Assembly: GCA_022360355.1 (NCBI GenBank) | Contig: JAKSCY010000621.1 | Span: 1-9,334 of the forward strand | Direction: 5' to 3' | DNA from: Chlorobiales bacterium | Lineage (GTDB): Bacteria > Bacteroidota > Chlorobiia > Chlorobiales > Chlorobiaceae | Length of the DNA: 9,334 nucleotides | Shown here: one piece after another, positions 1-6,713 of the stretch | How the letters are laid out: each line of letters opens with the position of its first letter | Position numbering within the stretch: the first letter of the stretch is position 1 | Notes under the pieces: generated by a model | The model's database searches: none | Told to the model about the DNA's origin: nothing | Seen by the model: the letters and a program-made list of their open reading frames with translations, nothing else | Position numbers and translations under genes: made by a program

Positions 1-135
1 CTCGGTTCCCATGGGAAAACAGGGTTAAGCCGCTTGCTGATGGGCAGTGTGGCCGAGTCGGTGGTGCGCAAGGCTACGTGTCCGGTCCTGATCGTGAAAG
101 CCGAAGAAAAGGAGTTTATCGAGGAGAGCGAATAA
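1..135 (+). CDS. Universal stress protein (UspA family), C-terminal fragment
   Basis: Only the last 44 codons are present, in frame from base 1 and ending at TAA 133-135; the gene begins upstream of the window. The fragment shows the UspA nucleotide-binding signature G-x2-G-x9-G-S as GSHGKTGLSRLLMGS, followed by the usual AESVVRKATCPVLIVK, in which the last beta strand (PVLIVK) closes the fold. Proteins that keep this signature generally belong to the ATP-binding branch of the family and act in the cytoplasm as stress or persistence factors; the specific role is unknown here. A short acidic tail (KAEEKEFIEESE) follows the domain. It converges on the MeaB gene and overlaps its last codons by 20 bp. 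It has no evident link to the propionate operon. Family assignment is secure for so short a piece; function is not. Confidence 0.88.
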   Translation, partial: LGSHGKTGLSRLLMGSVAESVVRKATCPVLIVKAEEKEFIEESE

Positions 136-1120
136 CTTTTTCAACCAGCTTTTTCGCGCCGCTGAGCGGACTGAAGTTTTTTTCCTCGACTTTTGCAGCG
201 ATAGCTGCAAATGATGAACTGATTTCAGGATGGTTGTAGAACGCTTGTTTCAGCTGCAGGTCTACCTGTGAGCGGAAAAGCTGGTTGAGCTGCTTTTTGC
301 GGTTCTCCTCAAACAGGTTGTTTCCGTGAAGGAATGCCGCAAACTGCAGGATGCTGTCCAGGACTTCTTTGATGCCCTCTCCTGAAATCGAAGAGGAGGG
401 TATGACCTGCGGATCCCATGCCGGGTGTTTTTTCGGCAGAAGTTTCAGTGCCGATTCACAGGAAGCTTTTGAATGGAAAACGCTTTTTTTCGACGCTTCA
501 TCGGTCTTTGTTATAGCGATTCCGTCTGCAATTTCCATGATACCCCGTTTGATCCCCTGCAGTTCGTCCCCTGATCCGGGCAGTATGAGCAGAAGAATGT
601 AGTCTACCATGGATTCGATAGAGGTTTCCGACTGGCCGACACCGACGGTTTCCACGATAATGATGTTGTATCCGGCGGCTTCGCACAGAAGGATTGCTTC
701 ATGTGTCTTGGGAGAGGTGCCTCCAAGGTGTCCTGAAGAAGGAGAGGGACGGATAAAAACATCTTTTCTTCCGGACAGCTTTTCCATGCGGGCCTTGTCG
801 CCAAGAATGCTGCCTCCGGAACGTTTGCTGCTCGGATCAATCGTAAGGATTGCAAGCTTGTTGGCGGGATTATCGAGAATTTCAAGGCCGATCGCTTCTA
901 TAAGGGTGCTTTTCCCTGTTCCGGGAGAGCCGGTTATCCCTATCCGCAGAGTGTCATGTCTGTGCTGAAGGCAGTTGTCAAGAATCCTGTGAGCTGTATC
1001 CTGATGATCGGGCCTGAAGGATTCAATGAGCGTTATGGCACGGCTTAATGCGCTGCGGCTGCCATTCATGATTTCCCTGACAATTTTTTCAGCCGGGATG
1101 TTGTCTGTAGACCCTGACAT
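116..1120 (-). CDS. meaB: MeaB/ArgK-type GTPase, chaperone of methylmalonyl-CoA mutase
   Basis: A 334-residue G3E-family P-loop GTPase, the usual length for MeaB (human homologue MMAA). Visible motifs: Walker A GSPGTGKST at residues 64-72; the switch/Mg region around residues 96-112 with SKRSGGSILGDKARM, typical of the family; ETVGVGQSE at 157-165 (Walker B/switch II area); and the base-recognition motif as TKTD at 204-207, with Thr where many bacterial members have Asn (human MMAA also has TKxD). The name ArgK comes from an old assignment as a lysine/arginine/ornithine transport kinase; the position directly behind the mutase gene supports the mutase role. Known members gate adenosylcobalamin loading and protect or rescue the mutase using GTP. 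The ATG at 1120 lies 11 nt after the mutase stop, so it is probably co-transcribed and last in the operon. No strong Shine-Dalgarno is seen. The TAA at 116-118 lies inside the opposing stress-protein gene. Confidence 0.95.
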   Translation of the reverse strand: MSGSTDNIPAEKIVREIMNGSRSALSRAITLIESFRPDHQDTAHRILDNCLQHRHDTLRIGITGSPGTGKSTLIEAIGLEILDNPANKLAILTIDPSSKRSGGSILGDKARMEKLSGRKDVFIRPSPSSGHLGGTSPKTHEAILLCEAAGYNIIIVETVGVGQSETSIESMVDYILLLILPGSGDELQGIKRGIMEIADGIAITKTDEASKKSVFHSKASCESALKLLPKKHPAWDPQVIPSSSISGEGIKEVLDSILQFAAFLHGNNLFEENRKKQLNQLFRSQVDLQLKQAFYNHPEISSSFAAIAAKVEEKNFSPLSGAKKLVEKVIRSPR

Positions 1121-1131
1121 GACGTTCTGTT

Positions 1132-4100
1132 TTATTGCGGTCCGGTTTGATCTCCGGGCACAAATCCGTCGATCAGCATCTGCAGGATGTTTCCTGCAGC
1201 TTCCGCTATCACTGTTCCCGGGCCGAAAACTTTTGCTACACCGGCATCGGTCAGAAAACTGTAATCCTTTTCCGGAATGACTCCTCCGGCAATGACGAGA
1301 ATGTCATTCCTGCCGGCATCATCCAGCCCGTCGACGATAGCGGGAACAAGTGTTTTGTGCCCGCCTGCAAGGCTTGAAACTCCTATCAGGTGCACATCGT
1401 TGTCCAGAGCCTGCTGCACGATTTCTTCCGGTGTCTGGAAAAGCGGGCTGATATCGACGTCGAAGCCGATGTCGGCAAAGGCTGCTGCAATGACTTTAGC
1501 GCCTCTGTCATGTCCGTCCTGACCGACTTTTGCTACCAGTATTCGGGGCCGGCGTCCTTCATGGCGGGCAAATGTTTCTGCAAGGTCGTGTGCTTTCATG
1601 AATAGCTTGTTGCTGTTCATCTGGGAAAGATAAACGTTTGTATTGAGCTGTACAGATGAGCGGTATCTGCCGAAAGACTCTTCGCAGGCATCGGATATTT
1701 CACCCAGTGTCGCTCTTGCCCTTGCGGCTTCCACCGCCATTTCAAGCAGGTTGCCGTTGCCGTTCCGGGCGCAGGTCATGAGTGCTTCAAGCGCATCATT
1801 GACCGTTTTCGCATCCCTTGTCTGCTTGAGGGCAGAGAGTTTTTCCAACTGACGCTGCAGTACTTCCGTGTTGTCGATTTCAAGGATGTCGATATCGGTT
1901 TTTTCGGCGTTTGTAAAACGGTTGACTCCGACAATACTGTCTTTTCCGCTGTCGATGCGTGCCTGGCGACGCGTTGCGGCTTCCTCGATGCGCAGTTTCG
2001 GCAAACCCTTTTCAATGGCCTTGACCATGCCTCCCGTTTCCTCGATTTCCTCTATGAGTCCCCAGGCTTTTTCTGCAAGCTCCCTGGTGAGTGCCTCGAC
2101 ATAGTAGGAGCCTGCCCAAGGGTCGATTGCCCGTGTAATGTCGGTTTGGTCCCGCAGGTAAAGCTGTGTGCTGCGTGCTATTCCGGCTGAAAATACAGAC
2201 GGAAGGGCAATGGCCTCGTCCAGGGCATTGGTGTGCAGGGACTGCGTGTGTCCCTGTACGGCCGCCAGTGCTTCGATACAGGTGCGGGTGACGTTGTTGA
2301 ACGGATCCTGTTCGGTCAGGCTCCATCCCGAAGTCTGGCAGTGCGAGCGCAGCATCAGGGATTTGGGGTTCGAAGGGTTGAACCGTTTAACGATTTTGGC
2401 CCACAGCATTCTGGCCGCCCTGAGCTTTGCGATCTCCATGAAAAAATTCATACCGATACCCCAGAAAAACGACAGGCGGGGAGCGAAGTCGTCGATTTGA
2501 AGCCCGGCATCGATGCCGGTTCTCAGGTATGCGAGCCCGTCGGCAAGGGTATAGGCCAGCTCCAGATCGGCGGTTGCTCCGGCTTCCTGCATATGGTATC
2601 CTGAGATGCTGATCGAGTTGAACTTCGGCATTCTTGCCGAGGTGTAGCGGAAGATGTCGGCGACGATTCGCATGGAGGGTTCGGGAGGGTAGATATAGGT
2701 GTTGCGGACCATGAACTCTTTCAGAATATCGTTCTGAATGGTCCCGCTCAGTTTTTCCTGTGCTACGCCCTGTTCCTCGGCGGCAACGATATAGAACGCC
2801 ATGACCGGCAGCACCGCTCCGTTCATGGTCATCGATACCGACATTTTGTCAAGAGGTATCCGGTCGAAAAGTATTTTCATGTCGTCGACCGAATCGATGG
2901 CGACCCCTGCCTTGCCTACGTCGCCAACCACGCGGCTGTGATCGGAATCGTAGCCCCGGTGCGTCGGGAGGTCGAAAGCGACCGAAAGCCCTTTCTGGCC
3001 TGCAGCGAGGTTCCGGCGGTAAAACTCGTTTGATTCTTCGGCGGTTGAAAACCCGGCGTATTGCCGGATCGTCCAGGGACGGATGGTGTACATGGTTGTG
3101 TAAGGGCCGCCGGTATAGGGGGGAAGGCCGGGCGCAAATTTTACCTGCTCCGCTTCGCTGATGTCGTCCCGGGTGTAAAGGTTTTTAACCTCTATGCCTT
3201 CGAGGGTCGGCCACCTGTGATCGGGGACATGTGCGTATGATCCGGAGGCACTGTGTTTTTGTTCGGCTGCCGGTCTGTATGCGGAGTTCTCTTTTTCTGA
3301 AATGCCTTTGGCTGCAAGCAGCTTTTCGATAACGCCGTTTTTTTCGGATGTCCTCATGCCCCCGGACTCCTCGATAGCGGTAAAGACCTGCCATGCGCGT
3401 TCTGCAAGCTTCAACGAGAGGGTTTCGATATACGCCGAGCCTGCAGCAGGGTCGATGACCCGGTCAAGCATGCTCTCGTGTTTCAGGATGTGGTGCATGT
3501 TCCTTGAGAGACGGGCGGCAAACGCCCTGTCGGTGTCCTCTCCCGAATCGAAGTGGCGGATAAACAGTGTTCCGCAGCCTCCAAGAACGGCGGAGGCGGA
3601 TACCGATGCAAGCTCGATGAGCGTGTTGTAGCGATCCTCCCTGTGGAGATTTCCTGTAAACGTTGTTGCCGTTATTTCCGGCTCGGGAATAACGGCGGGA
3701 AGGATGGTCTGTGTCATCCTTTGCCAGAGTATTCTGAATGCGGTATACCTTGCAATTTCAGTGAAAAAAGAGGACCCGGCGGCAAAATTGACGGTCATGG
3801 AGGATGCGGCGAGGAAAAGATCGGTATTGCCCTGTTGCAGCCCTCTTAAAAGATCGTGTGCGGAGGCGACAAGAAATCCTATTTCCTGGGCGACGGTAGC
3901 GCCTTTTTTGCGCCATTGTTCGCCGTTTATGCCGAGAGTTCTGAATCCCCGGGCAGCTTGAGCATACTCGAGGAGAGGTTCCGCCCTGTCGGTGCTGGTT
4001 CCGATCAAACCGCCGGTCATACTTTTGAATCCGTTCAGCGCTGCAAGGCAGCGCATGAAATCGTCGGGATTCCTGACGCCCGAAAAATAGACGGGTGCAG

Positions 4101-4455
4101 AGCCGGGTGCAATGTCCCGCAGCAGTGAAGCAATAGCGTTTTCGTCAAGGTATTCAATGGCGGATATATTGAAGCGAATACACTGCATGCTGTTTTTGAG
4201 GTGCTCGAGGGCTTCGGCATTGGCTTCCTGCACATCGGAAGCGTCGATCTCGACACCTGCTTTCCATCTGTTATCCTCTCTGCCGGGCAGCGGGGGAGGG
4301 GTGCACGATGGTCTTTCGTCCGGGCTGTAGAATGGCTCGACGGTAAATCCGTCCGGGGTCAGCCACTCGATCGTGCTGTAGTCTGCGCCTTTGAGGTCTT
4401 TGAGTACCTCTGTTTTCCACTCTTTTTTCGTTACCCGGCTGAATTCCTCGAACAT
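1132..4455 (-). CDS. mutB: Methylmalonyl-CoA mutase, MutA-MutB fusion (small-subunit barrel + catalytic B12 subunit)
   Basis: Adenosylcobalamin-dependent interconversion of (R)-methylmalonyl-CoA and succinyl-CoA in the cytoplasm. At 1107 residues from this start it is a single chain with three parts. Residues about 1-377 resemble MutA, the non-catalytic small subunit (opening [14 protein letters not shown]...DLKG, closing [13 protein letters not shown]). About 378-415 is a polar linker. The rest is a complete MutB. Residues matching the Propionibacterium catalytic subunit are Tyr466 (Y89, in [11 protein letters not shown]), Gln574 (Q197), Arg584 (R207), and Tyr620-His621 (Y243-H244, in [10 protein letters not shown]); the spacing between 466 and 621 is exactly that of the reference. 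The C-terminal B12 domain has DGHDRG with cobalt ligand His982, SSL at 1026-1028 and a later AGG. MutA normally has its own degenerate B12-like domain; here it is missing. I chose ATG 4455 because MFEEF is the family's usual N-terminus. The frame stays open to a TTG at 4494 (1120 residues), which sits in a hairpin. Neither start has a clear Shine-Dalgarno. The stop is 11 nt before meaB. Confidence 0.95.
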   Translation of the reverse strand: MFEEFSRVTKKEWKTEVLKDLKGADYSTIEWLTPDGFTVEPFYSPDERPSCTPPPLPGREDNRWKAGVEIDASDVQEANAEALEHLKNSMQCIRFNISAIEYLDENAIASLLRDIAPGSAPVYFSGVRNPDDFMRCLAALNGFKSMTGGLIGTSTDRAEPLLEYAQAARGFRTLGINGEQWRKKGATVAQEIGFLVASAHDLLRGLQQGNTDLFLAASSMTVNFAAGSSFFTEIARYTAFRILWQRMTQTILPAVIPEPEITATTFTGNLHREDRYNTLIELASVSASAVLGGCGTLFIRHFDSGEDTDRAFAARLSRNMHHILKHESMLDRVIDPAAGSAYIETLSLKLAERAWQVFTAIEESGGMRTSEKNGVIEKLLAAKGISEKENSAYRPAAEQKHSASGSYAHVPDHRWPTLEGIEVKNLYTRDDISEAEQVKFAPGLPPYTGGPYTTMYTIRPWTIRQYAGFSTAEESNEFYRRNLAAGQKGLSVAFDLPTHRGYDSDHSRVVGDVGKAGVAIDSVDDMKILFDRIPLDKMSVSMTMNGAVLPVMAFYIVAAEEQGVAQEKLSGTIQNDILKEFMVRNTYIYPPEPSMRIVADIFRYTSARMPKFNSISISGYHMQEAGATADLELAYTLADGLAYLRTGIDAGLQIDDFAPRLSFFWGIGMNFFMEIAKLRAARMLWAKIVKRFNPSNPKSLMLRSHCQTSGWSLTEQDPFNNVTRTCIEALAAVQGHTQSLHTNALDEAIALPSVFSAGIARSTQLYLRDQTDITRAIDPWAGSYYVEALTRELAEKAWGLIEEIEETGGMVKAIEKGLPKLRIEEAATRRQARIDSGKDSIVGVNRFTNAEKTDIDILEIDNTEVLQRQLEKLSALKQTRDAKTVNDALEALMTCARNGNGNLLEMAVEAARARATLGEISDACEESFGRYRSSVQLNTNVYLSQMNSNKLFMKAHDLAETFARHEGRRPRILVAKVGQDGHDRGAKVIAAAFADIGFDVDISPLFQTPEEIVQQALDNDVHLIGVSSLAGGHKTLVPAIVDGLDDAGRNDILVIAGGVIPEKDYSFLTDAGVAKVFGPGTVIAEAAGNILQMLIDGFVPGDQTGPQ

Positions 4456-4481
4456 GGTGACACGTACGTTGTGCGTTTCAA

Positions 4482-4495
4482 ATTGCGTTCGCAAT
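4482..4495 (-). other. Stem-loop in the spacer before the mutase gene
   Basis: ATTGCGTTCGCAAT is a perfect inverted repeat (ATTGC, 4-nt loop, GCAAT, or six pairs around two bases). It lies in the 53-nt gap between the carboxyltransferase stop (4509-4511) and the mutase ATG (4455). The alternative TTG start at 4494 falls inside it. A CACGTACGTTGTG stretch with its own ACGTACGT palindrome follows at 4460-4472. No T-tract follows on the minus strand, so it does not look like a terminator. It could be an RNA processing or stability element, or only a chance palindrome. Confidence 0.35.
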
Positions 4496-4508
4496 GGATA
4501 AACAATAA

Positions 4509-6293
4509 TTACAATGCAAGGCTTTCGTAGTAATTCTCGACAATGGTCGAGAGATGGTGATGCATGTCCTGTGGTTTTACAATGTGTCTTGCATGTCCTT
4601 TCTGCTGCAACCAGCTGGTTGTCTGGAAATCCTGCGAGGTTTTTTTTCCCGTATACTGCTCGATAACACGTTTTCCCGAGAAACCGATATTCCCTGCATT
4701 GTACTCGAAAAGCTGTAAGCCTCTCGACCCGACACCGATTGCAACACCGCCGAGAGTCGGGTCGGTGATAATGGTAATTACCGGCAGTCCTGCTTTTTCA
4801 ACCCTCGAAAGAGCCACGTGTACTTTGGGAATACTGACCATCGATGAGCAACCTTCATGCATGCGGGCACCACCCCCTGCAGCCTGAAGAATCAGCGGAC
4901 ATTGCCGGCTGATTGCTGCTTCGCAGGCTTTCCATATTTTTTCCCCGGTCGACATGCAGAAAGAGCCGCCGAGAAAGCCGAAATCCGTTGCACAGAAGAC
5001 AACATCACGGTTTTCAATCGTTCCGTTGCCTGTTATAAAAGCGGAAGCCAGCCCTGTTGCCGTGCGTGCCTCTTCGAGTTTCTGGCTGTATTCCGGAAAC
5101 AGAAGGATGTCCCTGTCGACAATATAGCGGGTTTCGGGGTGTTCCCGAAAAGAGCCCTGATCGAGGGCCAGTTCGATATAGTCCCTTGCCGAGAGGCGGG
5201 TGTAACGGTAGCCGCATTGCGGGCAGACATAGTTGTTCTCGAGAAGTCCGGGAAGAAAAACCGGGTCATAGATCCTTTTTCCGCTGCTGTCCCTGCAGTT
5301 GGCGTGACGCTTTACATAAAGAGTGTCTTCAGGTTTTTTCAGGTGTCCCGAAACCTCTTTTTCAAAGAAAGCCATCTCCTGTTCCAGTATCTCGTTCCAC
5401 TGGCCGATCTCGCTCCATTTTTTTACCCTGTAGGGAAATATCTTTTCCGGCGGGATTGACGCAAGGGCTGCCGCGTGTGAGCTCAGCGACTGCTTCAGGG
5501 ATGCGATGGCGGCTTCCGGAAACCTGTGAGCAGGCCCGTCCGGTTCAGCGACGAGAGCATCCACTATACCGTGGGAAAGGGCTTCTCTGGCTGTTATCTG
5601 GGATATTTCAGCCGCAAGGTTTGCCTTGTCCCTTGTTCTGAAAAGGATAGAGGAACAGGCTTCGGGCGAGATGACCAGATAGGTTGCGTACTCCATTGCA
5701 AGCACGATGTCGCAGCCGCTGAGGGCGATAGCTCCCCCGCTGCATCCCCTGTTCATGATTACGGATATTGTCGGTACAGGGGCTTCTGCGAGTGATTGCA
5801 TGCACCGGCCGATTTTCCAGGCAATACCTCCCGATTCAGCTTCTTCGGTAGGGTCGGCACCCGGAGTGTCGATCATGGTGATGATGATCCGGTTTTCCTT
5901 GCAGGCAAGCTCAATGGCATGCAGCGCGCGGTCGTAGGATGCGGGAGTGGGCATTCCCTGGTTCCACTTTTTTGCGACACCGTTGTTTTTCATGAGTTCC
6001 TGGAGTTCTTCGAAATCCGATGTCGGTGCGGACTGCTGACCGATCAGCATGACCTTCAGCGGGCCGTTATCCGATTCGAGGACGGCTCTGTGGGTATTGA
6101 TGAGACAACTGCCGTGCTCGTTGTTCTCCAGGCATGCTTCCACCTCATGGAAAATGGTAAGGTAATCGAGATACTTGGGGCGTTCCGGGTGAAAGGACAA
6201 CTGATACTTTTCATACTCGGTCAACTGTTCAATATGTTCTGCTGAACAGGTGAAATCCGGTTTTTTTTCGAACGGGAGAAAAAAATGCTTCAC
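4509..6293 (-). CDS. Acyl-CoA carboxylase carboxyltransferase, AccA-AccD-type fusion (probable propionyl-CoA carboxylase component)
   Basis: A 594-residue carboxyltransferase of the crotonase-fold biotin carboxylase family. It should move CO2 from carboxybiotin to an acyl-CoA; by context the substrate is propionyl-CoA, giving methylmalonyl-CoA. Residues about 25-270 are alpha-like (AccA): [10 protein letters not shown] at 35-44, IGQQ at 84-87, GMP at 113-115, DTPGADP at 142-148, oxyanion-hole segment [10 protein letters not shown] at 182-191, and [10 protein letters not shown] at 208-217. The long N-terminal helix of E. coli AccA is absent. Residues about 330-590 are beta-like (AccD): CPQC at 357-360, [11 protein letters not shown] at 471-481, DPTLGGV at 511-517 and [10 protein letters not shown] at 537-546. 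The first zinc-ribbon CxxC has only Cys333. The motif usually reading GDxxxAEP in the beta half is rewritten. The alpha-then-beta order is opposite to PccB/MmdA-type chains. The start is GTG 6293, 15 nt after the epimerase stop. No biotin carboxylase or carrier gene is nearby. A shift to acetyl-CoA or another acyl-CoA is possible. Confidence 0.88.
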   Translation of the reverse strand: MKHFFLPFEKKPDFTCSAEHIEQLTEYEKYQLSFHPERPKYLDYLTIFHEVEACLENNEHGSCLINTHRAVLESDNGPLKVMLIGQQSAPTSDFEELQELMKNNGVAKKWNQGMPTPASYDRALHAIELACKENRIIITMIDTPGADPTEEAESGGIAWKIGRCMQSLAEAPVPTISVIMNRGCSGGAIALSGCDIVLAMEYATYLVISPEACSSILFRTRDKANLAAEISQITAREALSHGIVDALVAEPDGPAHRFPEAAIASLKQSLSSHAAALASIPPEKIFPYRVKKWSEIGQWNEILEQEMAFFEKEVSGHLKKPEDTLYVKRHANCRDSSGKRIYDPVFLPGLLENNYVCPQCGYRYTRLSARDYIELALDQGSFREHPETRYIVDRDILLFPEYSQKLEEARTATGLASAFITGNGTIENRDVVFCATDFGFLGGSFCMSTGEKIWKACEAAISRQCPLILQAAGGGARMHEGCSSMVSIPKVHVALSRVEKAGLPVITIITDPTLGGVAIGVGSRGLQLFEYNAGNIGFSGKRVIEQYTGKKTSQDFQTTSWLQQKGHARHIVKPQDMHHHLSTIVENYYESLAL

Positions 6294-6308
6294 AGTAGAT
6301 TGATAGTA

Positions 6309-6713
6309 TTACAGCTTTTGCACAAACTCTATGAGTACTTTGCCGGTTTCTTTCGGGTTGAAAAATACAATTTTTTTCTTGCCTGCACCTGCAGAAGGGG
6401 GAGAAATCGGCGAAAGTCCCGCATGTGCGGTGCGAGCGGTTTCGGCTTCCAGATCAGTAGTTTCCAGGGCAATGTGATGCAGCCCTTCGCCGCGTTTTTC
6501 AAGAAATTTCGCGACAGGACTTTCTTTGCCCAGAGGTTCCAGCAGCTCGATTTTCGAGCTGCCGATCTCTATGAAAGCTACCCGGACCTTTTCCGAAGGA
6601 ACGTCCTCGATACGTATCTGCTCTTGTGCTGCACCCGTCAGCACTCTGAAGCGTTCAAGCGCGCTTTGCAGGTCATGCACCGCAATGGCTATGTGGTCGA
6701 TGTTTGAAATCAT
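6309..6713 (-). CDS. mce: Methylmalonyl-CoA epimerase
   Basis: A 134-residue protein of the vicinal-oxygen-chelate (glyoxalase/bleomycin resistance) superfamily, normal length for methylmalonyl-CoA epimerase. It interconverts the (S) isomer made by the carboxylase and the (R) isomer used by the mutase. The two beta-alpha-beta-beta-beta halves are visible: IDHIAIAVHDLQSALERF near the N-terminus and GLHHIALETTDLEAE at 77-91. Expected metal ligands are His7, a residue at 56 (here Glu in KIELLEPL, where some members have Gln), His80 and Glu129 (VLIEF). The ESPVAKFLEKRGEGLHHIAL stretch is characteristic of this family within the superfamily. Its ATG (6711-6713) overlaps the ligase stop as ATGA, so translation is probably coupled; a weak AGGT lies 8 nt before the ATG. 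Flanking genes on both sides belong to the same pathway, which makes the specific assignment much firmer than the fold alone would. Confidence 0.95.
   Translation of the reverse strand: MISNIDHIAIAVHDLQSALERFRVLTGAAQEQIRIEDVPSEKVRVAFIEIGSSKIELLEPLGKESPVAKFLEKRGEGLHHIALETTDLEAETARTAHAGLSPISPPSAGAGKKKIVFFNPKETGKVLIEFVQKL

Noticed and set aside
159..183. CCGCTGAGCGG followed by a run of seven T, as terminator of the stress-protein gene
   Set aside because: The stem is only four pairs and the T-run starts seven bases after it; the bases are fully explained as MeaB coding sequence.
4857..5641. Long plus-strand open frames of 194-200 codons opposite the carboxyltransferase
   Set aside because: They are antisense to a strongly conserved gene, have no recognisable domain, and their compositions are those expected of shadow frames.
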